From Algoriphagus sp. NG3 (GTDB taxonomy: Bacteria; Bacteroidota; Bacteroidia; Cytophagales; Cyclobacteriaceae): 64,000 bases of DNA. Made by a program: the position numbers and the translations under genes. The DNA is taken from the NCBI RefSeq assembly GCF_034119865.1, contig NZ_CP139421.1, forward strand, positions 2,976,001 through 3,040,000, written 5' to 3'. How positions within the stretch are numbered: position 1 is the first letter of the stretch; the number at the start of each line of letters is the position of its first letter. This document shows positions 38,501-46,916 of this stretch, piece after piece. The notes under the pieces are model-generated. The model was given only the letters and a program-made list of their open reading frames with translations, had not been told where the DNA came from and made no database searches.

Positions 38501-39753
38501 GAACCTAGCCAGATGATCCGGTTATCTGGCTGGGTGGTTTCTTCTATACTGAAGATGCTTTGAATATCATCTGAATAATGAGTAAATGACTGATATTTTT
38601 CTCCTTTACTTTTGTCCCAGTCCACGTTCAATCCTCCATCCTGGGTACCTATCCACACAGCATTATTGGAGTCTTCGAAAATACTCCGGATTTTATCATA
38701 GCTGACACTTCCCTCCTTACTGTTTTTTCGGTAAACTCTAAATGCCTTTTTTTCCAAATTAATTTTATTGACCCCACCTCCGTTGGTGCCAATCCATATT
38801 ATTCCGGCGTTGCCAAGATATATACACCTTACATTGTTTTTATTGATACTCCCTGGGTCTTCTACATGAACTGTAAACTTCTCCTTTTGTGTCAAAAACG
38901 GCAAATTATCTTCTTCCTGCAGCAATTGTATTCCCTGACTGGACCCACACCAAACATTTCCTTTTCCATCTGATGTCATGGATAGGAAATTACCGTTCAC
39001 CGTTGGATAAATCTCTCCACCAACTAAGATATAAATGCTATTCCCGGCATTAACCAAGAGTTGTCCTTTAGAATTTTCTCCTAGTGACCGGACCATTTTG
39101 TTCAAAAACCCAGGATGCTGCTTAACTGTATAACCTCTTTCCTTGGTGGACACATAATACAACCCGCTGTTCGTTCCAAACCAAATCGTATTATTCCTAT
39201 CCTCATACACTGTCTGGATTGGAATATTCTTCCCCGTCCCTACAAGAAACTTCTCAAAACTCGGTGATTCAAGTGAAGAGTTCCTGATAAGATTGAGCCC
39301 GTTTTGTGTCGCTATCCAGACTTCGTTTTTACTGGAAACCAAGACCTGAGTAATGAAATTGTTAGAAAGTCCTTGTTCAGATCCAGGAGTATGATAAAAA
39401 CGTTTGAATTTTTCGGTACTGATATCTAGCACATTTAATCCAGCTCCTGTTGTCCCTACCCACAAATACCCTCTTGAATCTTCTTCTAAAGCAAAAACCA
39501 GATTGCTGCTTATAGTGGAGCTATCATTGGGGTTAGACTTAAAAACTTGAAAATGATATCCATCATATTTGTTCAGTCCATCATGGGTACCAAACCACAT
39601 AAATCCATTTTTATCCTGAACAATAGCATTGACATCATTTTGTGACAAGCCCTGTTCGGAAGTCAGGTGTTCAAATATGAAATTAGTGTTCTGTCCATAA
39701 CTATGGACAGAAATTAATAGCAGGAATAAGAAAGGTATGTAATGCTGTTTCAT
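35584..39753 (-). CDS. Hybrid two-component system sensor kinase/AraC regulator (HTCS)
   Basis: 1389 aa, all parts in one chain. A signal peptide ends near residue 21. Two seven-bladed-type propeller domains made of Reg_prop repeats (FEHLTSEQGLSQNDVNAIVQD, GFMWFGTHDGLNKYD and many similar) reach about 690. A Y_Y_Y domain follows (about 720-785), then a transmembrane helix (about 790-815). The HisKA domain has phospho-acceptor His858 (NISHEFRTPLT), and the HATPase carries DTGVGIPSD and GGTGIGLSY. The receiver phospho-acceptor is Asp1178 (ITDVMMPIMDG). An AraC-type DNA-binding domain is at the C-terminus (about 1290-1385). HTCS proteins sense periplasmic oligosaccharides and switch on PUL genes. 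This is the likely master activator of the locus. Confidence 0.96.
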   Translation of the reverse strand: MKQHYIPFLFLLLISVHSYGQNTNFIFEHLTSEQGLSQNDVNAIVQDKNGFMWFGTHDGLNKYDGYHFQVFKSNPNDSSTISSNLVFALEEDSRGYLWVGTTGAGLNVLDISTEKFKRFYHTPGSEQGLSNNFITQVLVSSKNEVWIATQNGLNLIRNSSLESPSFEKFLVGTGKNIPIQTVYEDRNNTIWFGTNSGLYYVSTKERGYTVKQHPGFLNKMVRSLGENSKGQLLVNAGNSIYILVGGEIYPTVNGNFLSMTSDGKGNVWCGSSQGIQLLQEEDNLPFLTQKEKFTVHVEDPGSINKNNVRCIYLGNAGIIWIGTNGGGVNKINLEKKAFRVYRKNSKEGSVSYDKIRSIFEDSNNAVWIGTQDGGLNVDWDKSKGEKYQSFTHYSDDIQSIFSIEETTQPDNRIIWLGSEDKALTRVTFDEKGKAVVDLDFGAKHGVYGAVFDIHSDPNGVIWVGTYHQGLYRLTPQPEGDYIVDQFTEKEGLSIPMIRSLLQDKQGNLWVGTGKGLNLIRYPQLYKSKPEIEVYRNIPGDSTSLSFDYILDMYQTMEGQVYIGTFGGGLNKVIMDGNGNLTFKSFKEEDGLSNNVIKGILEDNDGFLWISTNKGLNKFDPFEGSFKSYGVTDGLQSNEFSELAAFKRHDGEMLFGGVNGFNAFYPHEIKDNPYKPKVVITNFQIFNKSVPLTQEFNGRVILPKAIYTSKQIDLKYCENSFTFEFAALHYAAPSENQYRYKLEGFDTKWIETSAERRFASYTNIGHGEYTMKVQAANNDGLWNDQEIASINLVISPPFWLTWWAYLLYVIAAVLVLIGVRKYTLIGITKKHEMEVEHLTHEKTEELHQLKLRFFTNISHEFRTPLTLILGPLEQLMKSGVQFSESERSRMYTLMQKNARLLLKLINQLMDFRKIDQNIMKLYLSDHDVSDFVKELSEPFYLIGLSKEVEFDVRLQEAIHGLLDTDKVEKILYNLLSNAFKFTPKGGKVILSVTKSTGKEWVGEGAVKIEVVDTGVGIPSDRVAKVFDRFFQADEKYGRYGGTGIGLSYTKSLVEIHHGKIAFDSREGKGTTFTVILPLKRQAYRDDENVVMNLETGFDILPERWIDVDLEKDFTEKSPEPELKSRHKQLLKVLIVDDHAEIRELIRAAFFRHYDVTEAINGEQGLALTEKVDPDLIITDVMMPIMDGVEFCKRLKTNFKTSHIPVLMLTARNTLEGELEGLKHGADVYLTKPFDLEKLLLMVNNLLKSREAMRQRFTNEVLLQPSEITVNSTDNSFLTQAMEVVEANMDNPEFTVEEFVKEMGMSRSKLHLKMKALTDQSASEFIRTVRLKRAVQLMGKSDTSVKEIMYQTGFNTASYFSKCFKKQFGMSPTDYLNQEKTPTEENPMDIE

Positions 39754-40053
39754 CTTTCTTATTTAGGGCTTGTTATTAGTTTATGAGGCATTAACATACA
39801 TACAATAGCTATCTAAAGCCTATTTTGGGTTTATAATTTTTTATATGATTATCCGCAATGATGCCAGAAGCCACAATTGCTCTGTTACCCCGGCCAGAAG
39901 TCCGATAACGGGTGACACGAATCTACCTAAAAAGATAGTTAAAATCTTACTCTTCTATGCTTTAATCTCCTTACAGGTTCAAAATAGGATATTCATATTT
40001 TTTATTTATTTCAGCAATTTAACATGAAATATCAATCCCTCACCCAACTTGAT
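39754..40053. other. Intergenic region between the HTCS and GH16 genes
   Basis: 300 bp with no gene. It contains an imperfect hairpin (TGTTACCC near 39890 against GGGTGACA near 39915, one G-T pair) of unknown role. It should hold the HTCS promoter on the minus strand and the 3' end of the GH16 transcript. Nothing else was recognised. Confidence 0.5.
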
Positions 40054-41070
40054 TTAAAGAGCTTCTTTCAGTTTCCAAGTTCTAATCCACTCATACTGAG
40101 TTTTCCGATCGGAAACAACAGCGCTGGCAACTGCTCCGCCATCTGAAGGTACAGGATTCCAATCATAGGTTTCTATAGCCATTTGCAAGTAGGCTGGCAT
40201 GTCCCAGTCCACCTCTGGGTATATTGAATATATATATTTTCCATCGAGAAAAAACTGTATCTCATCCTTTGATTTCCACCATGCCGCATAAACAAAATAC
40301 CGTTTATGATTCTCGGTATCAGGCTTAAAAGAATTCTGTAACTGCAATTTGTCCACACATGCAGTCTCTCTATGTATGCAGTTTGAATGGAAAATACGAT
40401 CCCAGCCTGAGGCCCAGGCATCAGCATCCGGGCTGACCACACCGACACACTCCTGAATATCCAGCTCAAGTTTTTTCCCACAGTCGTACTTGGTCATCAG
40501 CCAAAACGTCGAGGACATCTCAGTTTTGTTTGCCTTCATTTTAGTCTCATAATACCAGCCTACCTGTCCTGGGTTTTTGGAACGTATGATCGCTCCTTTG
40601 TATAAAAATGTTTGCCCATTTATTGTTTGGGGCTGATCTAATACTCCTACAGTGACAGTCATCTTACCGTCTTCAATAGAGACGTTTTCTGGTTGGAAAA
40701 GCCCGGGGGCTCTTCCAATCCAATTCCATCCGTTTCCTACAGGCTCCAAGTGCCATTTGGCTGTGTCAATTGTGGTACTGGAAAATTCGTCAGACATATT
40801 ATTTATAGCTTCCCACTCCTTGCCATCAGGAGTGATATCCTGCCCTGGTTGGAAATAAGGACCAACAGGCATAGGCGAGTTGGTCGTTAACTCCTCCTTA
40901 GCTTGAATTTCCATTTCTTCAGCTCTGGAAGCACAACCTATCAAGCAGACAATCACCGCAATAGAGAATGTATTAAATAGAAGTTTGCCCTGCTTATGGG
41001 ATAAAGGTTCATTTTCATGTAATTGAGTGATATTATCCATGGTGTTTTGGGTTATATAGTATGGTTTCAA
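40054..41070 (-). CDS. GH16 beta-galactanase (porphyranase/agarase-like), lipoprotein
   Basis: 338 aa. The catalytic signature ELDIQE (Glu202, Asp204, Glu207) is the E-x-D-x-x-E motif of GH16, with the first Glu as nucleophile and the second as acid/base. The NWIGRAPGLFQPENVSIEDGKM block and the C-terminal TYEWIRTWKL-type strand (TQYEWIRTWKL) match marine agarase/porphyranase branches. A lipobox Cys46 (CLIGC) suggests surface anchoring; translation may start at Met11 (41040), because the signal would otherwise sit far from the N-terminus. It would cut the galactan backbone outside the cell. Porphyran is favoured over agar by the P450 and sulfatase context. Confidence 0.88.
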   Translation of the reverse strand: MKPYYITQNTMDNITQLHENEPLSHKQGKLLFNTFSIAVIVCLIGCASRAEEMEIQAKEELTTNSPMPVGPYFQPGQDITPDGKEWEAINNMSDEFSSTTIDTAKWHLEPVGNGWNWIGRAPGLFQPENVSIEDGKMTVTVGVLDQPQTINGQTFLYKGAIIRSKNPGQVGWYYETKMKANKTEMSSTFWLMTKYDCGKKLELDIQECVGVVSPDADAWASGWDRIFHSNCIHRETACVDKLQLQNSFKPDTENHKRYFVYAAWWKSKDEIQFFLDGKYIYSIYPEVDWDMPAYLQMAIETYDWNPVPSDGGAVASAVVSDRKTQYEWIRTWKLKEAL

Positions 41071-41141
41071 AATTTTTATTATATTTTTTTTCCAATCAAT
41101 GCATATTTACTCCGGCTTATCACCTTATGACCGCTTATGAT

Positions 41142-42920
41142 TCACTCTAATTTGGAAATGTATGTATAGTACACTCCATAAGATTCTGCCCCTTCCACAA
41201 ACTCATTCACCAAAAACGTCTTACCCTGCTCCAGATAAACATCAAAATCCACTGCGATCATTGACGCATCTATTTCTTTTTCCATCATTTGGTTGGCAAT
41301 GGATATTTTTACTTTTTCTGGTTTTATAGCCAAATAGCTGAATTGATCTTTTGGGTTTTGGTCGGGGGTACCCCAAATAGTCCCCGGGCATTCCTTGGGC
41401 CATCGGTAGCAGGATATCCTATAAAGTCCCTCCGAGGCTACCTGAATGGCATGCTTATTATTGAAGTTTTTTATTCCTTGGGCTACTTGTTCACTTTTCC
41501 ATATCCCACTGCTCTCTCCTATCGCATGCTGGATGGTTAAAGTAATTTCTTTGTGATCCGAATGTCCAATTATATTCACAGGCATTTCCTTAAAGGTCTT
41601 TTTTTGGGAAGCCTGCTCGTAAAAAACCGCATTCTCTGCCAATAATCGTGCTTTGATTTCTGGAAAATCACCAGAAAGATCCTGGACTTGATGGCGATCT
41701 TGGCTAATATCAAACAACGATTTGCCATCTACCAACCTCCATTTCCCATTGATAATACATGTTCCGGAATCTAGCCTAGGCACTCTCCAGTCTTGGTTTT
41801 GATGAATAAAAAGTGTCTCATCACCAATTTGTTCTTCTCTTCCTAATAATAAAGGCGAAATATCCCTACCATCAAGTAGCTTATCGTCCAGTATATTTAA
41901 GTCACATAAGCCTGCTAAGGTCGGTACAAGATCTACATGCTGTGAAGGATTGCTAACATCTCTTCCACCCATAATGCCACGATCAGGCCATCGAATAAAA
42001 AAAGGCGCACGATGCCCTCCTTCTGTCGGTTGCCCCTTTTTCCCTCTGAACCCCATATTATATCCTATTGTGCCATCGTTACTGATGCCAGCGGCACTTC
42101 CATTATCAGACATATAGATCACGATGGTATTTTCATACAAGCCTTCTTCCTTCAGAAAAGCCTCTAATTTTCCCATATTCTCATCTATATTGGCGATCAT
42201 CCCATAAAAATTAGCGTTTACGATTTCACCTTTTTCTTCCAAATCCCGATAGGGCTCTGCATATTCATCCGCTATGATATAGGGCGAATGGGGAGCGTTT
42301 GTGGCGAGGTAAACAAAAAATGGATCCTCTTGATGCGACCTGATATATTCTAAAGTTTGGCCAAACCAAACATCTGTACAATACCCTTTAAACTTTTGAG
42401 GTTCATTATTGACAAAATAGGTGTCATCAAAATAGTTATTACCCCAATAATCCGAAAGCTCACCAACACCTCCTGCTTTATGATGTACCGCAAACTGAAA
42501 GCCCAAGTCCGTAGGTCTAGAAGGATAATTATCCCCCAAATGCCATTTTCCAAACATAGCAGTCTGGTACCCGTTGGACTGAAAGATATCTGCCATTGTT
42601 CTGGTATTAGGCGGTAGCATGTCCCTTCCTTTATAGGTGGCCCAGGTACCATTGTGAATGGGATATTGTCCCGTCATAATCGACGAGCGGGTTGGTGTGC
42701 ACATGGGACTGACATGAAAATCAGTAAGCCTTACCGCATTTGAATAAAACTGATCAATAAATGGGGTTTTTAGCCATGGATTTCCATGGCAGCCCAAGTC
42801 TCCTACACCTTGGTCATCAGTAACAATAAGAATCACATTGGGAGGCTTACCCTCTTGACCAAGGATCGGTTGCATCACTAAATTCGATAGAATGATCAAA
42901 TAGCGTATTATAGAACTCAT
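41142..42920 (-). CDS. S1-family sulfatase with C-terminal accessory domain
   Basis: 592 aa. A signal peptide ends near residue 21 (PILGQ). Metal-binding VTDDQGVGDLG is at 33-43, and the formylglycine signature CTPTRSSIMTG starts at Cys74. GKWHLGDNYPSRPTDLGF and YMSDNGSAAG are typical of arylsulfatase-A-like S1 enzymes. After about residue 460 there is an extra beta-rich region (HKEITLTIQHAIGESSGIW to the end) that most sulfatases lack and that may bind substrate. It is 3 bp downstream of another sulfatase gene (coupled) and 71 bp upstream of the GH16 gene. Confidence 0.93.
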   Translation of the reverse strand: MSSIIRYLIILSNLVMQPILGQEGKPPNVILIVTDDQGVGDLGCHGNPWLKTPFIDQFYSNAVRLTDFHVSPMCTPTRSSIMTGQYPIHNGTWATYKGRDMLPPNTRTMADIFQSNGYQTAMFGKWHLGDNYPSRPTDLGFQFAVHHKAGGVGELSDYWGNNYFDDTYFVNNEPQKFKGYCTDVWFGQTLEYIRSHQEDPFFVYLATNAPHSPYIIADEYAEPYRDLEEKGEIVNANFYGMIANIDENMGKLEAFLKEEGLYENTIVIYMSDNGSAAGISNDGTIGYNMGFRGKKGQPTEGGHRAPFFIRWPDRGIMGGRDVSNPSQHVDLVPTLAGLCDLNILDDKLLDGRDISPLLLGREEQIGDETLFIHQNQDWRVPRLDSGTCIINGKWRLVDGKSLFDISQDRHQVQDLSGDFPEIKARLLAENAVFYEQASQKKTFKEMPVNIIGHSDHKEITLTIQHAIGESSGIWKSEQVAQGIKNFNNKHAIQVASEGLYRISCYRWPKECPGTIWGTPDQNPKDQFSYLAIKPEKVKISIANQMMEKEIDASMIAVDFDVYLEQGKTFLVNEFVEGAESYGVYYTYISKLE

Positions 42921-42923
42921 GAC

Positions 42924-44741
42924 TTATGGGTGGATGTTATTGTCCTGATTATTTCTGAATATGGTTGTTCCATTAGCCTTAATACCTCCCCAATTTACTT
43001 CTACCCTATTCTCACTAAGTACTTCGGATACTAACAACTTTCTCAAGCGGTCAGCTACTGCTCTATAGCCTGGGTCGAAGGCAAGTTCATTAGTCTCCTT
43101 AGGATCTAAACTGAAGTGATATAATGAAGGATCTATTTCTTCGTATGAAGCACTTTTTGCCCAATTCATATCTTTGCCCCGTATTTTATCAGGTCTGATC
43201 TGCATTGAAAAAAGGAATTCTTCTGTTCTGATATATGCTCTGGGACCGGTGACTGCATGACTCTCCCCAATAATATATTCTCTGGCTGGAATGGATTGGT
43301 TTGCTAATTTTTTAAGATCAAATCCATCTAGATAAGCAAATTCCTTATTGTCCAAGTCTGCCCCACCTGCAGCTAAAATAGTCGGGGCGATATCTACGAA
43401 TTCGCTAAACTTTTTGACTACTTTTCCGGCCGGAAAAGCTTCCTTGTCAGATGAGATTACCACCACTGGATTGTGTGTATCCACGTCCCAAGGGCTAAAC
43501 TTGGAAACAGATCCATGTTCATTCAATTTCCAACCATGATCCCCGCACACAAATACTATCATCCATTCTTGGTTGTGCTTTCTACTGTAGGTTTTAAAAC
43601 TGGCTACAGCCTCACCAATCAGTGCGTCACCATAAGCACAAAATGCATAGTAATCCTGAACCATTTTTTGTTTTTCTTCTTCAGTAAAATGATCAGAATA
43701 TCCATTTAGCACTTGCTTTTTAATTTGATCAGGAAGTTTATTCCACTCCTTTTCGTCAAAATCCGGTATTTTGTAATACTGTTTTTCAAATCGTTTTCTA
43801 TAATCTTCAGGAGGTAAGACAGGCGTGTGGGGAAAATCAAAGCCTAAATTGCAGAATAATGGCTTGTCAGGATCAACTCCTCCAAAAGTCAAATTGCCCA
43901 TGTTAAATTCTGCATTCGGAGATGCCAAAAAGTTTTGCAATGCTTTAACGTAATACCCATCCCTTGTAAATCCTGCTGTACGGGGGCTTACGCCAGAAAG
44001 GATCATCCCTGATGCAATGGACTTGCCCTTTTTTTCATTATAATGTCTTAGCAATTCATACTTACTCATGGTAGCTTGGGCTGTTCCTAGAGGGCTGTAC
44101 CCTAGCTGTTCCATCTCCAATGAGCAATACTCCAGATCTCCTTTGGAAGTCACAAAAAATTCCACACCGGCCAAAGGTTTACCTAGCTTCTTACCATTTA
44201 TCTCGACAATATAATCCTTACCCCAATCACTCAATCCTTCTTTCGCTAGGGTTTTGGAATCTATGCTGGTCTGATAGATGGGGGCAGGAATCATGCGGTT
44301 TTCTACTTTTGTTTTTAGTCTCACTCCCAGTTTGCCAATTTGAAGCGTTTGATAACCCAGATCTTGCATCTTCTCCGGTAAGGTTGGAGATACATGTTCG
44401 GCAAGATCATTATGGTATTCAAACTCATACACACCGGACTTATGGGGATATCTTCCAAAATGCATCGCAGCCCGAGAAGGAGCGCACCCCGGAGATTGAC
44501 AGTAGGTATTGATAAAAGTAGTCCCTTCAGCTACCAATCGATCGATATTAGGAGATTCTACATATCCCAACTCACTCATTTCACGGTTGTGCAAAATTCG
44601 ATTGAATGCTCTCACAGCATCATACCGTTGATCATCAGTTATTATCCATAGGATGTTTGGAGATTGCTGAGATTCTTGTCCGTAGGATAGTTGCGAAAAT
44701 GAAGCTAAAATCAAAAGCAACGTGAGTCGTAGAATTTTCAT
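42924..44741 (-). CDS. S1-family sulfatase, iduronate-sulfatase-like
   Basis: 605 aa. A signal peptide ends near residue 21 (LSYGQ). ITDDQRYDAVRAFN is the metal-binding start, and the active-site signature CAPSRAAMHFGRYP starts at Cys86. VCGDHGWKLNEHGSVSKFSPWDVDTHNPV places it with iduronate-sulfatase-like S1 enzymes. A long insertion at about 130-290 distinguishes it from the other sulfatases here. It lies between the GH86-like enzyme gene, which ends 189 bp upstream of it, and the second sulfatase of the pair. It likely acts on a galactan oligosaccharide; the sulfate position is not known. Confidence 0.92.
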   Translation of the reverse strand: MKILRLTLLLILASFSQLSYGQESQQSPNILWIITDDQRYDAVRAFNRILHNREMSELGYVESPNIDRLVAEGTTFINTYCQSPGCAPSRAAMHFGRYPHKSGVYEFEYHNDLAEHVSPTLPEKMQDLGYQTLQIGKLGVRLKTKVENRMIPAPIYQTSIDSKTLAKEGLSDWGKDYIVEINGKKLGKPLAGVEFFVTSKGDLEYCSLEMEQLGYSPLGTAQATMSKYELLRHYNEKKGKSIASGMILSGVSPRTAGFTRDGYYVKALQNFLASPNAEFNMGNLTFGGVDPDKPLFCNLGFDFPHTPVLPPEDYRKRFEKQYYKIPDFDEKEWNKLPDQIKKQVLNGYSDHFTEEEKQKMVQDYYAFCAYGDALIGEAVASFKTYSRKHNQEWMIVFVCGDHGWKLNEHGSVSKFSPWDVDTHNPVVVISSDKEAFPAGKVVKKFSEFVDIAPTILAAGGADLDNKEFAYLDGFDLKKLANQSIPAREYIIGESHAVTGPRAYIRTEEFLFSMQIRPDKIRGKDMNWAKSASYEEIDPSLYHFSLDPKETNELAFDPGYRAVADRLRKLLVSEVLSENRVEVNWGGIKANGTTIFRNNQDNNIHP

Positions 44742-44930
44742 GCTATTCGTAATGAAATTTCAATTCCTAAAAAAGAGGGTGTTTTGCAATAAAGGACTTG
44801 ATCTATATAAAGGAATACACTATCCGCGCTTCTCAATCCCCCTTAGGTGCATTTATAATTACTTTATAATTTTTGTACTTGAATTCCATCAACTCGGAAT
44901 TGAATTTGGTCCTGTTCTCCATTCCTACTA

Positions 44931-46748
44931 TTACATTTTCCGTGGATATTCAAAACTATGTACCTGCAATATCAGAGAACTAATATTTCCTTGTGAATCA
45001 GGGAAAGTCACTTCCACCTGGTTTTCAGTTTTTAGAAGTTCATAAGGAACGGGTATTTCGATCATACCAAAAAAATCACTTCGATTAGCTTGATCCGATC
45101 CTTTCCAATTGTCTGGAACCAGAATAATAGCATCGTTGACTGTGACCGTTGGTAGCTTACTCTTCTCGTGCTTTCGACCTATACTCATTCTCAATACAGC
45201 ATATCCATCGGCCTTCTTTTCTACCCCATCAAATGAATAAGCCACAGGAGTATTTGCCGAAATAGCTTCCAAGTAATTTTTTGCATAATATTTTTTACTG
45301 ATCAAGGTATTTTCCACTTCAGGAACCACTTTCATCTCCACTTCCAACACCAAAGTCTCTCCCGCAAGGAGACTTAAGGATTGCGGCAAAGTCTCCAATT
45401 GTTCGATCAGCATCTCGTGGGCTTTATCTGGATAGATTTTAAGACTTTTCGCTGTAATCTGATTGATTTCTGGAAGAGCAATCCCTTCCAACACTAAATT
45501 TTGGGGCTGCTCATCCAAATTGTTGAAAGCTAGATAAAGCACCTTGTTGCTGCTGAATGCTTGGACTTGGATATCTGGGTTATCCGATTTTATCCAAACC
45601 CGATGGCCCTTTACATTTTTCCATAATTCGTAAAAGTTGATCCGTGGAGTGTACTCCCAGCCAGATGGATTAGGCTCTCCTATATTGGTGGGCTTCCAAA
45701 GCACCGCCTGGTAAGGTTGGTAATTATTTACTTCATTGATATGCCACTCTGCTTTTCCCGTAATAAAGGGTACAGAAATTTCCATCAAATCTTCCCTCTC
45801 CAGTAAACCAAATAATATGTGATTTATGGATCTTACAGTCTGAATGCTCGCCAAATCACTGTAATTATCTCCATAACCCTTCTCTATGGCACCATATTCG
45901 GAAATAGCATGGGGTTTTACCTGTTTCCATTTGATATAGCTATAATTTTCGATCAGGTCAAGAATGGCTTCGGCATTACTCCCACTTCTTTTGTTATCCT
46001 GCCCTTCTACATTCACTCCATCGTATAGGTGTGTTGCAAAAGCATCCATATGCTCTCCAGCCACATCCATAAACATCTTCATATTTTCGTTCCAATGGCC
46101 AAAATCCTGAAGCTCCATTGAAGGCCAGGCGCTGGAATATCCGATGATCTTCATATTGGCCAAGGCTGGGGATTGATCAAATCTTTCTCCCACTTTTCCA
46201 TAAAGCGCCGCCATCTGCTTTTTGATTCGGATATTTTCACTATTATCCCAACCTCCAACGTAAAATTCCTTGGCATGGACAAAGGGCTCATTCATCACTT
46301 CAAAAAATTCAGGCCGTTCTTGCTCACTCGTCCAATAAGTAAAGTAATTTACTGCCCAATCAGCAGCTGCCTCCACGTCCATTCCATCCGCAAAAACATT
46401 ATATGGATGCTCAGTACCAATTTTCCGTGTGACAGGTAGTGTTGAAACTTCACTGGATTTTAAGAATGGATATTTTCCGACCTCTCCCGTTTGTTGTTTC
46501 GCTTCAGAAAATGCAGCCCAGAACCCCCTTCCCTTTCCTACTCCATATTCTTCATATAACAGAATATGCTCTGCGTCATTCCCCGAAGAATGAATGTTAA
46601 AATATTTACTTCGATTTAATGTGCTGACATCGTTGATATACCGTTGACAAGTAGGGTCAAAGGTAATGTGGGTTTGTCCTTGCAGGGTCTGGGATAAAAG
46701 AAGAAACCAACATCCCAAACAAATGGCATATCTTAATTCAATGAGCAT
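44931..46748 (-). CDS. GH86-like beta-porphyranase/beta-agarase
   Basis: 605 aa. A signal peptide ends near residue 24 (TLQGQ). NRSKYFNIHSSG near the N-terminus, the acid/base candidate Glu154 in FFEVMNEPFVH and the nucleophile candidate Glu284 in HAISEYGAIEKGYG fit the clan GH-A arrangement of GH86. Two beta-sandwich domains follow the barrel (about 385-605), as in characterised GH86 porphyranases. It would be an endo-acting enzyme that cuts porphyran or agarose between beta-linked D-galactose and the next unit. With GH16 it forms the depolymerising pair of the PUL. The family call is from motif and architecture memory. Confidence 0.82.
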   Translation of the reverse strand: MLIELRYAICLGCWFLLLSQTLQGQTHITFDPTCQRYINDVSTLNRSKYFNIHSSGNDAEHILLYEEYGVGKGRGFWAAFSEAKQQTGEVGKYPFLKSSEVSTLPVTRKIGTEHPYNVFADGMDVEAAADWAVNYFTYWTSEQERPEFFEVMNEPFVHAKEFYVGGWDNSENIRIKKQMAALYGKVGERFDQSPALANMKIIGYSSAWPSMELQDFGHWNENMKMFMDVAGEHMDAFATHLYDGVNVEGQDNKRSGSNAEAILDLIENYSYIKWKQVKPHAISEYGAIEKGYGDNYSDLASIQTVRSINHILFGLLEREDLMEISVPFITGKAEWHINEVNNYQPYQAVLWKPTNIGEPNPSGWEYTPRINFYELWKNVKGHRVWIKSDNPDIQVQAFSSNKVLYLAFNNLDEQPQNLVLEGIALPEINQITAKSLKIYPDKAHEMLIEQLETLPQSLSLLAGETLVLEVEMKVVPEVENTLISKKYYAKNYLEAISANTPVAYSFDGVEKKADGYAVLRMSIGRKHEKSKLPTVTVNDAIILVPDNWKGSDQANRSDFFGMIEIPVPYELLKTENQVEVTFPDSQGNISSLILQVHSFEYPRKM

Positions 46749-46916
46749 AGGTTATTTTGTTTTGGGTTTCAGAGATCGATAAGCGGTTTAACAATATCTT
46801 AGACCTAAATGTATTCCCTCCTTGGAATTAAAACTTGTTCCTATGTTTCAGTCTCTACCACTTATGTTTATTTAAAAAGTTTGGTGTAGCATACTGCATC
46901 TTCCTTAGTTGTTACC

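Noticed and set aside
39885..39922. Imperfect hairpin between the HTCS and GH16 genes as a terminator.
   Set aside because: Short stem with a wobble pair, long loop and no T-run on either strand.
8024..46748. Fucoidan as the substrate, suggested by three GH29 and many sulfatases.
   Set aside because: GH16, GH86-like and a methyl-ether P450 cassette are features of red-algal galactan use, no GH107 or GH168 fucoidanase is seen, and GH29 members can act on L-galactose.
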